Of a stretch of 47,158 bases of DNA, positions 7,450-16,526 are shown piece by piece; within the stretch, counting starts at the first letter, position 1; every line of letters starts with the position of its first letter. The notes under the pieces were generated by a model. It saw nothing but the letters and a program-made list of their open reading frames with translations. It was not told where the DNA came from and made no database searches. Origin of the DNA: a virus. Position numbers and translations under genes: made by a program. The stretch covers positions 1-47,158 of the IMG/VR virus record IMGVR_UViG_3300028920_000698; one strand, written 5' to 3'.

Positions 7450-7661
7450 TGTTATACGGAAACTTTATATCCAAGAATGAATATTATTCCGGGGGCTGGA
7501 CTAACGGCGGGGAAGCGGTTTCTCGTCGGGCTATTGAAAATGATGCTGCCGGATTTGAGTATTGTTTATGTGCTAATGATGAAGTGATCGGCTGGATTTC
7601 GACTGATAAGCCTCAAGAGTTTGAGGAGTATATTAAAAAGTATGGGTTGCATAAGTTATAA
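7449..7661 (+). CDS. Hypothetical protein, 70 residues
   Basis: Starts in the TAATG overlap with the preceding gene. It contains EVIGWISTDKPQEFEEYIKK, a mixed alpha/beta pattern without membrane segments. No family recognised; it is kept as a gene because of coupling and protein-like composition. Confidence 0.55.
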   Translation: MLYGNFISKNEYYSGGWTNGGEAVSRRAIENDAAGFEYCLCANDEVIGWISTDKPQEFEEYIKKYGLHKL

Positions 7662-7671
7662 AACGCTATTT

Positions 7672-7794
7672 ATGAACTTGTTGTTACGAGCCCGGCAGAT
7701 TGAAGAAGAACTCAAGCATGACCGGGAAGAACTCAAGGAGTTAAAGAAGCAGATTAAGCAGCTGCAAAAACATGAGGTTAGTAGTCATCCATAA
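7672..7794 (+). CDS. Short coiled-coil protein, 40 residues
   Basis: MNLLLRARQIEEELKHDREE followed by more charged heptads: almost the whole chain is a predicted coiled coil. It lies between the 70-residue gene and the scaffold gene. It is too short to assign, but the composition is not that of a random frame. Confidence 0.45.
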   Translation: MNLLLRARQIEEELKHDREELKELKKQIKQLQKHEVSSHP

Positions 7795-7839
7795 ACTACG
7801 GCAGGGGTCTGGATGCCCTTAAAACATCCTGGAGAAATC

Positions 7840-8709
7840 ATGGAAGAAGAAACAAAAGGGTTAGGCGAGAACCAAGAGGAGATTCAGGAACCTGAGAAGG
7901 AGAATGAAGAACCCGAAAACGCCGGAGAGGAAACGCCGGAGCCAGAAAAGACCGACGGAAAAGACTCTGAGGAATTAGAGCCGGAAGTAGATGAAATTGA
8001 GGAGTTGTTGAAGCCCAAGAAGTCCGGGGCTGAAAAACGGATTGATAAGTTAGTTGCACAACTGAGGGCCGCTGAAGAAAAGCTGGCAAAGCTAGAATCC
8101 CAAAAGCCGGAAGAAAAGAAAACCAAATACACACGAGGTCAGTTATCCAAAGCAATTAAAGACGCGATCGAGAACCAAGATGCTGATTTATTGATGGATG
8201 CTATTGATTACCGTGTGAAAGAGGAACGAGAGTTAGCGGAAAAAGAGATTATAGCGAACCAGCAGAAACATTATCAAGCGCAGCAAGCGCAGACTCAGGA
8301 ATGGCAAGAAACTTTACAGGATTTTGCTGAACTGGTTGATCCCAATGAACCCGAAATGTACGTTGGGGCGCATGAGGAACTTGATATTAAAAATCAGAAT
8401 AGCGCACTTTTCAGGTTAGCGTCTAACTTATATACCAATCCAGAAAACGCCTCAAAATATCAAAAACCAGGTGGTCAAAGGTTAGCCGTTACGGATGCGT
8501 TGACTAAAATTTTGCGTGTACGGCAAGGCAAGACCGCAGGATCAATAAAGGCCAAGACGCTAGAGAAGCGGCTGGCAAAAGAACGGCGTAAAACTTCACT
8601 TTCTGGAGGCAGGCCACCGAAGGAAGAAGAAGGGCCGCCGCGACTCATGACCGACGAGGAACGGGTAGATGACTACTTGAAAGAACGCCGGGAAATGGGT
8701 TATCAGTAG
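7840..8709 (+). CDS. Capsid scaffolding protein
   Basis: 289 residues from the ATG at 7840 (GGAG eight bases upstream; an in-frame ATG at 7813 lacks a site). The N-terminal 60 residues are Glu/Pro-rich and acidic, the middle is coiled-coil (residues about 60-90 and 130-170) and the C-terminus is basic. This composition and the position immediately before the major capsid gene are typical of podovirus scaffold proteins, which organise procapsid assembly and then leave or are degraded. Confidence 0.82.
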   Translation: MEEETKGLGENQEEIQEPEKENEEPENAGEETPEPEKTDGKDSEELEPEVDEIEELLKPKKSGAEKRIDKLVAQLRAAEEKLAKLESQKPEEKKTKYTRGQLSKAIKDAIENQDADLLMDAIDYRVKEERELAEKEIIANQQKHYQAQQAQTQEWQETLQDFAELVDPNEPEMYVGAHEELDIKNQNSALFRLASNLYTNPENASKYQKPGGQRLAVTDALTKILRVRQGKTAGSIKAKTLEKRLAKERRKTSLSGGRPPKEEEGPPRLMTDEERVDDYLKERREMGYQ

Positions 8710-8724
8710 TTTTAAGGAGTGAAA

Positions 8725-9654
8725 ATGTCGCAGCAAATATGGGCTGTAAACAGCCTTGGAGGTTATTTGCACTCTGACGCTTTCTCCAAACAAGTGCGCC
8801 ATTCGGCGCAGCCTTTAATGATGTTCCGCAAGTTTGTGGATGTCGAAAAGGCTATGGGGAAAAACGTCGGTGATGCGGTGCTTTTCTCAAAGATCAGTAA
8901 TATTTCTACGCAAGGTGGAACGCTGAGTGAAACGGCGACCATCCCGAAGAACAATTACACAATCAAGAGAGGCACATTAACCATCAATGAATATGGGAAC
9001 TCAATTCCCTATACGTTGAAGGCAAAAACATTAGCGGAAGTATCCGTTAATGATATGGTCAGAACCGTTCTTCAGAACGATATGGCTAAAGTGCTTGATA
9101 GTGCTGCTGCTGCACAGTTTAAAACGTCAGATTATAAGGCGACGGTTAGTAATACCGCCACCACGACGTTTGGAACTGCTGGGGCTGCGTTGGCAACATC
9201 AAGTGGGTCTATGTCGGACAAAAATGTCCGCGATATTATAGACAGATTGAAAACATTGAATATTCCGAAAAGATCAGACGGAAACTATGTTTGTATTGCT
9301 TCCACAAACGCTATTCGCGGGTTGTATGACTTCTTCGAATCGAAGATTATGCAGACTAATGCGAAACCGTTGTATTCCGGCGAAGTTGGGAAGTATTACG
9401 GATGTAGGTTTATCGAGGAAACCAATGTGTTAGTTAATACATTGGGTTCTGGTTCCGTTGATGGTGAAGCTGTATTTTTCGGAAGCGACGCTGTTCGTGA
9501 AGGCGTTGTAATCCCTGAGGAAATTAGGATTGATTTACCTAAAGACTTCGGTAGGGATCAAGCCATAGCCTGGTATGGTCTTACAGGCTTTGTCAAGACC
9601 TGGGATTATAGCTCTGACGCGGAAACGCGGATTATCCATGTTACTAGCTTATAA
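8725..9654 (+). CDS. Major capsid protein, N4-gp56-like family
   Basis: 309 residues. The ATG at 8725 follows AAGGAGTG. The N-terminus (YLHSDAFSKQVRHSAQPLMM), the central GDAVLFSKIS and TIKRGTLTINEYGNSI, and the C-terminal AVFFGSDAVREGVVIPEEI with FVKTWDYSSDAETRI match the pattern of the N4-gp56 family of HK97-fold capsid proteins common in environmental podoviruses. It forms the icosahedral shell. A terminator follows the next gene, which suits high-level expression of this pair. Confidence 0.93.
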   Translation: MSQQIWAVNSLGGYLHSDAFSKQVRHSAQPLMMFRKFVDVEKAMGKNVGDAVLFSKISNISTQGGTLSETATIPKNNYTIKRGTLTINEYGNSIPYTLKAKTLAEVSVNDMVRTVLQNDMAKVLDSAAAAQFKTSDYKATVSNTATTTFGTAGAALATSSGSMSDKNVRDIIDRLKTLNIPKRSDGNYVCIASTNAIRGLYDFFESKIMQTNAKPLYSGEVGKYYGCRFIEETNVLVNTLGSGSVDGEAVFFGSDAVREGVVIPEEIRIDLPKDFGRDQAIAWYGLTGFVKTWDYSSDAETRIIHVTSL

Positions 9655-9665
9655 GGGGGTTTCAA

Positions 9666-10082
9666 ATGGCTGTTGTACCAAAAGGTTCTAGTTATTCGGA
9701 TTCCCGATATGGGCTGGTGCAGAGATACATCTGCCCGACTAAAGACGACCTGGGAACTGCTGGCACATTAGCGGATATTGTTGTTGCCTTCCCCAAGAAA
9801 TCTTTAATTCGGAAATTCGGTGTTATCGCAAATGCTACCGACATTACCTGTTCAACCACGACTGAGGTCGAGTTGAGAACAATTAATGGAACAAAGCTGG
9901 CTACGTTTGTTCCTGGTTCATGCGTAATAGCAACGGGTATGGCTACGGGTTGTGCGCCGGAAACGGCAACGACAGTCGCGGCTAATGCCGGGATGATATT
10001 TTGCGTTGGAACAGATACGGCGGATGCTGGGACTGTTTTCTATTTCATAGATTACACCCAGGATTTTGAGCCTACTGTTTAA
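9666..10082 (+). CDS. Small head protein (decoration or capsid-associated)
   Basis: 138 residues, beta-rich with many Thr/Ala/Gly, starting 11 bases after the capsid stop with AAGGGGG upstream of the ATG. The composition and the shared terminator at 10089-10110 suggest a capsid decoration protein or minor head protein; no domain is recognised. Confidence 0.6.
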   Translation: MAVVPKGSSYSDSRYGLVQRYICPTKDDLGTAGTLADIVVAFPKKSLIRKFGVIANATDITCSTTTEVELRTINGTKLATFVPGSCVIATGMATGCAPETATTVAANAGMIFCVGTDTADAGTVFYFIDYTQDFEPTV

Positions 10083-10088
10083 TTAATT

Positions 10089-10110
10089 GGGGGGTTTCGA
10101 CCCCCCTTTT
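10089..10110 (+). terminator. Terminator after the capsid genes
   Basis: Six G (10089-10094), loop TTTCGA, six C (10101-10106), then TTTT. The next ATG is only four bases later (10114), so transcription of the glycan block depends on read-through or an undetected promoter. Confidence 0.85.
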
Positions 10111-10113
10111 ATT

Positions 10114-11112
10114 ATGAGAATAACATTTATAGCCAACCATTTTTGTATTCGCGCTGTTAAGCAAGCGATAGCTTTAAACAGGCGGGGACATAAGATTTAT
10201 GGGATCGGGTTCCGCAGCCCGCAGGTTGACGACAATTTTGCTACATTGTTTAGATGCAAACATATTGGGCAATTTAAAGAGTCAATCAAGGTTATAGATA
10301 AGTTCACAGATGTCTATTATGTCCATACTGAACCCTATTACTATGTATGGATATTGCGGGAGTTAAGTAAAAAGCCGATTGTGTTGGATATGCACGATTC
10401 AATGCAATGGCGTATGCCGCAGAAGTTTGCTTGGAGATCGGCAGAAGAAAGAAGCGCAATCACAATGGTTGACGCTTTAGTAGTGCCGTCGCAGAAATGT
10501 AAAAGACTTACCCCGACAGATAAGCCGATTGAAGTTTTGCCGCCGTATGTCAATGAGCAGTTTATACAGTATAACTGTCTTGAATGGATTGGTGGGTTGG
10601 TATATGAAGGTCGAGCAGATAAGAAGTCAGCTAAAAAGTTCATGCGGTATTGCAAGTACCATGAGTTAGTAGATGATTGCGCGAAAGAAGGAATCCCGTT
10701 TTACATATATTCTCCCTGGAAAGATCAGCAGCAGCTTAATGAGTATAAGAACGCTTTAACCATGCCAGCGGAACCGTATAAGAAGTTATTGGCGAAGCTG
10801 GGCAGCCATGATTGGGGGCTATGTGGAAATACAGTCAAAACTAAAGAATGGAATTTGGCTATGCCAAATAAGTTATTTGAATATATGGCTGCTGGCATAC
10901 CGATTGTGGCTATCAATGCAAGTGAAGTATCGAAGTTTATTAAGAAGTACAAAATAGGCATAACTGTCAAGTCTATTAAAGAGCTGAAAGACAGGTGGGA
11001 TGAAAGGCAGGAGTGCCAGAATAACGTCTTAAAAATCCGTAACCAGTTCACTATGGAGAAACAAATTGGAAAGGTTGAACGACTCCTTAAAGGAGTATTA
11101 CACAAGGCATAA
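10114..11112 (+). CDS. GT-B glycosyltransferase (GT4-like)
   Basis: 332 residues from the ATG at 10114, chosen because the frame upstream runs through the terminator. The N-terminus MRITFIANHFCIRAVKQAIA and the middle PIVLDMHDSM, then ALVVPSQ, are the acceptor-domain strands. The C-terminal WNLAMPNKLFEYMAAGIPIV is the donor-binding signature of GT4 enzymes. It is cytoplasmic and first of eight glycan genes. Almost no ribosome-binding site is visible, since the terminator occupies the space. Confidence 0.85.
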   Translation: MRITFIANHFCIRAVKQAIALNRRGHKIYGIGFRSPQVDDNFATLFRCKHIGQFKESIKVIDKFTDVYYVHTEPYYYVWILRELSKKPIVLDMHDSMQWRMPQKFAWRSAEERSAITMVDALVVPSQKCKRLTPTDKPIEVLPPYVNEQFIQYNCLEWIGGLVYEGRADKKSAKKFMRYCKYHELVDDCAKEGIPFYIYSPWKDQQQLNEYKNALTMPAEPYKKLLAKLGSHDWGLCGNTVKTKEWNLAMPNKLFEYMAAGIPIVAINASEVSKFIKKYKIGITVKSIKELKDRWDERQECQNNVLKIRNQFTMEKQIGKVERLLKGVLHKA

Positions 11113-11617
11113 CCAGGGCGTTAAGTATTCTTTGCGTAAGTTGGCTTTAGTTAATTTAATTCAGAATTTTGTTGATCGCAAGGATCGGGTTATTGATTTA
11201 GGATGCGGTGATGGGTTTATATCGAACTGTGTTGCTGAGTATGTTAAGGCGGTTGTGGGGATAGACCGGGTAGTTAATAAAATGGTCATGCCAAGCCCAA
11301 AGGTTTATTTTACGAAGTGCGATATAGTTAAAGACGAGTTCACAACAAAGGATATAGAGGTCGTCTTATTACTTGATGTATTAGAGCATATTGAAGAAAA
11401 AGACGAAGAAGCGTTTTTAGATAAAGTTGTCAGTCTTTTCACCAAGCGATTGATTGTCAATATCCCGGTTCATCAGGACAAAAAACAGCCGTTTGATCGT
11501 AAAGTTGACATTTGGAAAGTTATGAATCATTTATCTAAGTCTTTGCGGTTGATATATTTTCAGGAAATATATATGTCTGATAATGAGATATATCAATTTA
11601 TGGTATTTGAAAAATGA
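11066..11617 (+). CDS. Class I SAM-dependent methyltransferase
   Basis: 183 residues or slightly fewer. Motif I is VIDLGCGDGF (about residues 42-51), followed by an acidic post-I (VVGIDRV) and EVVLLLDVLEHIE (motif IV). No ATG is near: the frame opens with TTG at 11066 or 11075, both inside the end of the preceding gene. Related enzymes in glycan clusters methylate sugars or lipid-linked intermediates; the substrate cannot be told. The gene end overlaps the next ATG. Confidence 0.78.
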   Translation: MERLNDSLKEYYTRHNQGVKYSLRKLALVNLIQNFVDRKDRVIDLGCGDGFISNCVAEYVKAVVGIDRVVNKMVMPSPKVYFTKCDIVKDEFTTKDIEVVLLLDVLEHIEEKDEEAFLDKVVSLFTKRLIVNIPVHQDKKQPFDRKVDIWKVMNHLSKSLRLIYFQEIYMSDNEIYQFMVFEK

Positions 11618-12255
11618 AAGTAACCATAATTTACCCGTCGATAAGAAACGATCATTATTCAAAATTAGCGTTAGCAAGTATTTACAACCAGTCGCACAGA
11701 GATTTTGAGTTGATAGATGACCGGGAGGGGCCAAACGCTAATATGGCGATCAATAGGTGTTTAGATAAAGCTAGGGGGGATTTGATTACATGGTGTTATG
11801 ACGACGACGTACTGTTTGCGGAGAAAAACGAAATATTTGCCATGTATGCCAATAGGTATCCCAATATTGATATTTTCTATTGTGGTCATGTTGGGATAGA
11901 TCACAAGAATAGGTTTTTATATTTATGGAACGCCCCGTATTTTGAGGAATCATTATTTGAGCATGGGACATTGTTTGGGACATTATCGGTTGCGGTAAGG
12001 AGGAAATCTTTAAATGGAATACGGTTTCGGGAAAGATACCCTATTACTGGTGAGTTTGTTTTCTTTTATGAGTTGTTTAAAGCCGGGTGCAAGTTTTTAT
12101 GTATAAATGTGCCTTTAGTGTATGTTAGGAATTGGAAAGGTCAAAACACAGTTGAAAAACACGAAGCCAAGAAAAAAGAACATGAACAAATCAGAAAAGA
12201 GTTTGGTTCGCATCTCTATTCTAAGTGCAAATACCAGGAAAGCAAGTTTAGTTAA
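11614..12255 (+). CDS. Family 2 glycosyltransferase
   Basis: 213 residues. MKVTIIYPSIRNDHYSKLAL and SIYNQSHRDFELI form the GT2 nucleotide-binding strand and helix, and CYDDDVLF is the DXD site. It resembles the GT2 at 1814. The ATG overlaps the methyltransferase stop (ATGA). Confidence 0.82.
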   Translation: MKVTIIYPSIRNDHYSKLALASIYNQSHRDFELIDDREGPNANMAINRCLDKARGDLITWCYDDDVLFAEKNEIFAMYANRYPNIDIFYCGHVGIDHKNRFLYLWNAPYFEESLFEHGTLFGTLSVAVRRKSLNGIRFRERYPITGEFVFFYELFKAGCKFLCINVPLVYVRNWKGQNTVEKHEAKKKEHEQIRKEFGSHLYSKCKYQESKFS

Positions 12256-12340
12256 TCGGGTGTATTGGGCTTTAAGGGATACCTGGGTTCGTATAAAAGT
12301 TAAACTCCAAAAAGAGGATGACATTTACCCGTTATGGTAA
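12182..12340 (+). CDS. Possible small basic protein, 52 residues
   Basis: A frame starting MNKSEKSLVRIS bridges the 78-base gap between the GT2 and the SGNH genes and overlaps both. It is basic with an aromatic helix (NRVYWALRDTWVRIKVKLQK). It may instead be untranslated spacer. Included because otherwise the gap is unexplained in a tightly packed operon. Confidence 0.3.
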   Translation: MNKSEKSLVRISILSANTRKASLVNRVYWALRDTWVRIKVKLQKEDDIYPLW

Positions 12341-13173
12341 AGGCAACCGCTATTCAAGCGTTTAGGTACGAGCAGCATCCGTACATTATTTATGTAAAAA
12401 GACCGCATATTTACGGTAACGCACCTTACGGGAAGTATGCCACGAATAACTATGGGTTTGTGGGTACACACGAAACGGCGTTGGAGAAGCATGAAGGGGT
12501 AACTAGGGTTATTTGTATTGGCGGTTCAACAACGGAGATGTCTTACAGCTATGATCCCAATAACACTTATCCGGGTTGGGTACAGAAGTATTTAGGGCCG
12601 AAGTATGAAGTTATCAATGCCGGGTGTGCCGGGTGGACAACGGTTGAAATGCTTATCAATTTCGAGTTAAGGCTTTTAGATTTCAAGCCGGACATTATTG
12701 TTTTATATGCGGGGTTTAATGATATACGGCGTTGTGGGTTGGTCAATGGGTTTAAGTCAGATTACTCACACGCAAGGTTTAATAAGGGGTTTGACAGGGC
12801 CACGCATGGCAGGTCGGTATTAAGTTATGTTTCCCCGAAGAATCCTGATTTAGTTGAGATCGCCCCGGAAGAAGCCATCCAGACATTCAGGCGTAATGTT
12901 AAGACTATTATCGGGGTGGCGAAAGAACACGGAATAATTCCGATCATTGTTAAATTTAACTTAAAACCGAGAAACGAATATGAGATTGGTATAAATGACG
13001 GAGTGGTTAAATGTATGGAAGCGATTAAGGATTTAATCACGGTTGAGGTTGAGGATATGGATGAATCTGATTTTGTAGACGGCTGCCATTTAAACACTTC
13101 TGGTATGGAGAAAATGGGATGGGCCGTCGCTAACGGGGTAGTTAATGCGAATCCTTTGCACAAGTCTGTTTAA
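12334..13173 (+). CDS. SGNH/GDSL-family hydrolase
   Basis: 279 residues. Block I is CIGGSTTE (catalytic Ser about 65), block II is NAGCAGWTT, block III is AGFND (Asn129) and block V is DGCHLN (Asp249, His252). The catalytic Ser-Asp-His set is complete. There is no signal peptide, so it is cytoplasmic or virion-borne. In glycan clusters SGNH enzymes add or remove O-acyl groups. It lies between glycosyltransferase genes and overlaps the next gene by 29 bases. Confidence 0.85.
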   Translation: MVKATAIQAFRYEQHPYIIYVKRPHIYGNAPYGKYATNNYGFVGTHETALEKHEGVTRVICIGGSTTEMSYSYDPNNTYPGWVQKYLGPKYEVINAGCAGWTTVEMLINFELRLLDFKPDIIVLYAGFNDIRRCGLVNGFKSDYSHARFNKGFDRATHGRSVLSYVSPKNPDLVEIAPEEAIQTFRRNVKTIIGVAKEHGIIPIIVKFNLKPRNEYEIGINDGVVKCMEAIKDLITVEVEDMDESDFVDGCHLNTSGMEKMGWAVANGVVNANPLHKSV

Positions 13174-14077
13174 GAATAGTTGGATTCCCTACTGGTCGAA
13201 ATTTCTTAAAGACCGGGGACATACGGTTAAATGGTTAATAGGGCATAATGAAAAACATGAGGCAGATTTAGTAAAAGAGGGTAAAAAGTTCGGGGCGATC
13301 CTATGTATGTGGGGATCAAAATGGGCTAAGGCGTTTATTGATGCTGGATATGACAACGTATTCGTCATTTGTCGATCATTTGAGATGTTCAAAGATGCCC
13401 AAGTCTTTGGGGTTGAGAAGGTTAATCTTGGTAAAGCCCATAAGGTTTTTATGCTGAATGAGGCGCATTATGAGTATTTAAAAGAGAATCATCCCAAAGT
13501 CAGGCCAGTATTCATTAAGAACGGAATAGATTTAGACGAGTGGCCTTTAGTTGAGAGGGACAATGACGCAGGTCATAAAGTTGGTTGGATATGTAATCTG
13601 AATTATAAGAAGGGTGCAATCTTGGCACCCAATGTGATAGCGGAACTAAGCAAGATTGATAAATTATTGCAGGTCTATCATATAGGCGCAATCAATTCTC
13701 GTAGGGCGTATTGTTACATACAGAACATCATGCCGTATTTGCATACCAGATTTTTCAATGATGGGTATGAAAACTCGCATGATTTTGTGAAGAAGTTTTT
13801 AAAGGATAAACGGTATATCCTTTCCTGTTCAATGGTTGAAGGGCATCCCATGAATATACTTGAAGCCGCAGCTACTGGGTGTCAGCCGTTGATTCACAGG
13901 TATCCAGGGGCAGAGCATCAATGGCCTGAAAACTGGATTTGGAGTAGTTTTGATGAGTTACGGGAAATGTATCAGAGAGATTATAACTCCCAAGAATACC
14001 GGGATTACATAGTCAAGAATTACGATTATCGGGAAACTTATAAACCCGTAGCGGAAGCAATAGAGGATGTCGAGTGA
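13145..14077 (+). CDS. GT-B glycosyltransferase (GT4-like)
   Basis: 310 residues. MRILCTSLFKNSWIPYWSKF opens the acceptor domain; FIKNGIDLDEWP is the hinge (typical NGID-x-x-x-F/W); CSMVEGHPMNILEAAATGCQ is the donor-binding loop with the conserved EG...N..EA pattern of GT4. It starts within the SGNH gene and ends inside the sulfotransferase-like gene. Confidence 0.87.
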   Translation: MRILCTSLFKNSWIPYWSKFLKDRGHTVKWLIGHNEKHEADLVKEGKKFGAILCMWGSKWAKAFIDAGYDNVFVICRSFEMFKDAQVFGVEKVNLGKAHKVFMLNEAHYEYLKENHPKVRPVFIKNGIDLDEWPLVERDNDAGHKVGWICNLNYKKGAILAPNVIAELSKIDKLLQVYHIGAINSRRAYCYIQNIMPYLHTRFFNDGYENSHDFVKKFLKDKRYILSCSMVEGHPMNILEAAATGCQPLIHRYPGAEHQWPENWIWSSFDELREMYQRDYNSQEYRDYIVKNYDYRETYKPVAEAIEDVE

Positions 14078-14774
14078 TTTTGTAGATACCCCGCGTCAAT
14101 ACATGACCGGCAAAAAGTTAATTGTAATGTGTGGGTTAAGGAGGTCAGGGAACCATTATTTAAGGGATTGGATAGAGTATCAATTCCCTAAACCCACCCA
14201 CAATATGTATAACTACGGGCTTGATTTTTATTTGGGTACATTAAAGGGGTATCAAACAGAGAAAGTTAATTGCCGGGTAGTTTCGATTGAGGAATACCCT
14301 CCGCAGGCGGTTTTAGTGCCTGATAAATACGGGCATGATGAGATTAAGCGGATTGTGTTATTGCGTGATCCTTATAATTTATTTGCTTCGAGAATGAAAT
14401 GGTACACCCATGATGACGATAGGTATTTCAACCCCAAGTTTATAACGTATTTGTGGGTAGATTATGCCAAGTTCGTTTTAAGCAAACCGGAAAATGTGAT
14501 TATTGTTTTATATAACAAGTTTTTCTCTGATGCCGGGTATCGGCGTGAATTGTCAGACAAACTCGACGGCAGATTTGATGATACGCCTATCAATTTTATT
14601 AATAGCAAGTCTGGTGGCAGTTCGTTTGACGGAACGGCGTTTTTAGGATCAGCACAGAACATGAAGGTCTTGGAAAGATGGAAAGTATATAAAAATAATA
14701 AAAATTACCGAAGTTTATTTACGGATGAGATAAAAGATTTATCAAACCAGATATTCGGGTTTAATCCACTATGA
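14067..14774 (+). CDS. P-loop sulfotransferase-like protein
   Basis: 235 residues. GLRRSGNHYL (23-32) matches the 5'-phosphosulfate binding loop and IVLLRDPYNLFASR (96-109) the 3'-phosphate binding segment of PAPS-dependent sulfotransferases. It is soluble, with no membrane anchor. It could sulfate the glycan built by its neighbours. Host supply of PAPS is assumed. Other P-loop kinases are a less likely reading, because the R-D-P-x-N-x-F-A-S-R pattern is characteristic. Confidence 0.8.
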   Translation: MSSDFVDTPRQYMTGKKLIVMCGLRRSGNHYLRDWIEYQFPKPTHNMYNYGLDFYLGTLKGYQTEKVNCRVVSIEEYPPQAVLVPDKYGHDEIKRIVLLRDPYNLFASRMKWYTHDDDRYFNPKFITYLWVDYAKFVLSKPENVIIVLYNKFFSDAGYRRELSDKLDGRFDDTPINFINSKSGGSSFDGTAFLGSAQNMKVLERWKVYKNNKNYRSLFTDEIKDLSNQIFGFNPL

Positions 14775-15739
14775 AAAAAGCGTTAATTGTGCGTTACGGT
14801 GCTATGGGGGATATGATTATTATTTCCCCGGTAATTAAGAAACTTAAAGAACAAGGATACCATGTCATTCTCAATACAAACTCAAGAGGACAAGAAGTAT
14901 ATAAACACGATAGCCGAGTGGATGAGTTTATTAATCACGACGAAGATACTCCCCTTAATGAACTTGAAAAACTTTGGGAAAAACTCACAAAAAAGCATAA
15001 ACCTGATAGATTCATTAATTTCTGCCAGTCGCTTGAGTGTAACGTTGCGGCACACCCCACAGACCCTATATATATCTATCCGAAGCCAGAACGATACCCT
15101 AAATGTAACCGAAACTATTACGACGTTACTAGCGAATGGGCAGGTTTATCTTCGTGTGATAAAAGACCATCACTCATGTTTACCGAAAAAGAACATGAAA
15201 AGGTCAAAAAGTATTTAAAGCCTGACAAGTTTAATATTCTTTGGAACTTATCAGGATCGGGCAAAAACAAGGTTTACCCCTGGACAGATTTCGTGATGGG
15301 CGAGGTTTTGAAGAACCATAAAGACATACATTTCATTACCACTGGGGATGCCAAGTGTCGGTTACTTGAAACTTTACAGGATGAGAATGTTACGAATTTA
15401 TCCGGGGAAACGTCGATTAGGGAAGTCTTTTTATTAACCAAGTATGTTGATTTAGTAATCAGCCCGGATACAGGGGTATTACATGCTTCGGGGTGTTATG
15501 AAACCCCCAAGATCGGGTTATTGGGTCATACGACCATAGAGAATATAACAAAGTATTTTATTAACGATTATTCAATAGAGGCCAACTGTGCTTGTGCGCC
15601 GTGTTTTCGGTTGATTTACGACCATGATATTCAATGCCCGATTGACAACGTAACACACGCTGCTTGGTGTATGAGTGTGGGGTTAGAGCCGGAAAGAGTA
15701 TATGACCGAATCAAAGAAGTTATCAATCGTTCCGTTTAG
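14771..15739 (+). CDS. Family 9 glycosyltransferase (heptosyltransferase-like)
   Basis: 322 residues. ALIVRYGAMGDMIIISPVIK is the GT9 N-terminal signature (R-x-G-x-x-G-D), and LVISPDTGVLHASGCYETPK is the C-terminal donor-binding signature. Known GT9 enzymes add heptose or related sugars to the LPS core, which hints at a diderm host and an LPS-like acceptor. It overlaps its upstream neighbour by 4 bases and the next gene by 38. Confidence 0.9.
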   Translation: MKKALIVRYGAMGDMIIISPVIKKLKEQGYHVILNTNSRGQEVYKHDSRVDEFINHDEDTPLNELEKLWEKLTKKHKPDRFINFCQSLECNVAAHPTDPIYIYPKPERYPKCNRNYYDVTSEWAGLSSCDKRPSLMFTEKEHEKVKKYLKPDKFNILWNLSGSGKNKVYPWTDFVMGEVLKNHKDIHFITTGDAKCRLLETLQDENVTNLSGETSIREVFLLTKYVDLVISPDTGVLHASGCYETPKIGLLGHTTIENITKYFINDYSIEANCACAPCFRLIYDHDIQCPIDNVTHAAWCMSVGLEPERVYDRIKEVINRSV

Positions 15740-16517
15740 ATGCCCGGTTTGCGGGGTTGATACCAATTATGTTTATAAGATAGAGGCTGAAACCGAGGGT
15801 GGCCTTGAACATTCTACTTGGTATCGTTGCACTTGCGGGGTGGTGTTTCAGGATCAGTTGCCAAATGATAACGATATTTATAATAAGGATTATGCCAAGA
15901 TTTACGGAACGGGTGAGAAAAACCAAGCCAGGGGAATCCACGCTGCTAGGATGTACGCCCCGATAATTGAGGAGTTGACTTATGGCAGAATGATGCTTGA
16001 TGTCGGGTTCGGGACTCTGCATAACTTGAAATTCTTTGAAGATCGAGGATGGTTGACTTGGGGGATAGATAAGCATGACGGGGTTAAGCCAGGGAAGAAT
16101 ATATATAAGGGCGATTTTATGGCTTACAACTTCAATCTTCCTTTGCATACTAAGAGTTTAAAAGAATTGATCGGTACGGATAAGATCAAGAAACGCACGT
16201 TTAATTTAATATGGATGGCTCATATTTTAGAGCATTTTCCTGATCCGTTAATGGCCTTGAGAAAGGCATATGATTTACTCTCAGATGACGGAGTTTTATA
16301 TATAGCAACGCCGGATATTGATTTTGTTTATAAAACAGGTGTCGGGGGATGGCCTCATTGGAAAAAGAAAGAACACTATGTTTTATGGAATGAAGCGTCA
16401 TTACGGCGAGAAGTTGAAAGACTTGGATTCAAAGTCGTGATGTCGAGAAGAAACTTCTCGGCACGATTCACAAGCTGGTGGGATATCCACCTGATTTGTC
16501 AAAAAAATTATTTTTAG
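15702..16517 (+). CDS. SAM-dependent methyltransferase with N-terminal zinc knuckle
   Basis: 271 residues. CPVCG (14-18) and YRCTCG (about 41-46) form a four-Cys knuckle, then a class I methyltransferase fold: MMLDVGFGTL (motif I), WGIDKHD (post-I), NLIWMAHILEHFPDP (motif IV) and DDGVLYIATPD (motif V). Such zinc-plus-methyltransferase proteins are common in polysaccharide clusters. Last gene of the glycan block; the next start (16527) begins a virion operon with its own AGGAG site. Confidence 0.85.
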   Translation: MTESKKLSIVPFRCPVCGVDTNYVYKIEAETEGGLEHSTWYRCTCGVVFQDQLPNDNDIYNKDYAKIYGTGEKNQARGIHAARMYAPIIEELTYGRMMLDVGFGTLHNLKFFEDRGWLTWGIDKHDGVKPGKNIYKGDFMAYNFNLPLHTKSLKELIGTDKIKKRTFNLIWMAHILEHFPDPLMALRKAYDLLSDDGVLYIATPDIDFVYKTGVGGWPHWKKKEHYVLWNEASLRREVERLGFKVVMSRRNFSARFTSWWDIHLICQKNYF

Positions 16518-16526
16518 GAGAAAAAA

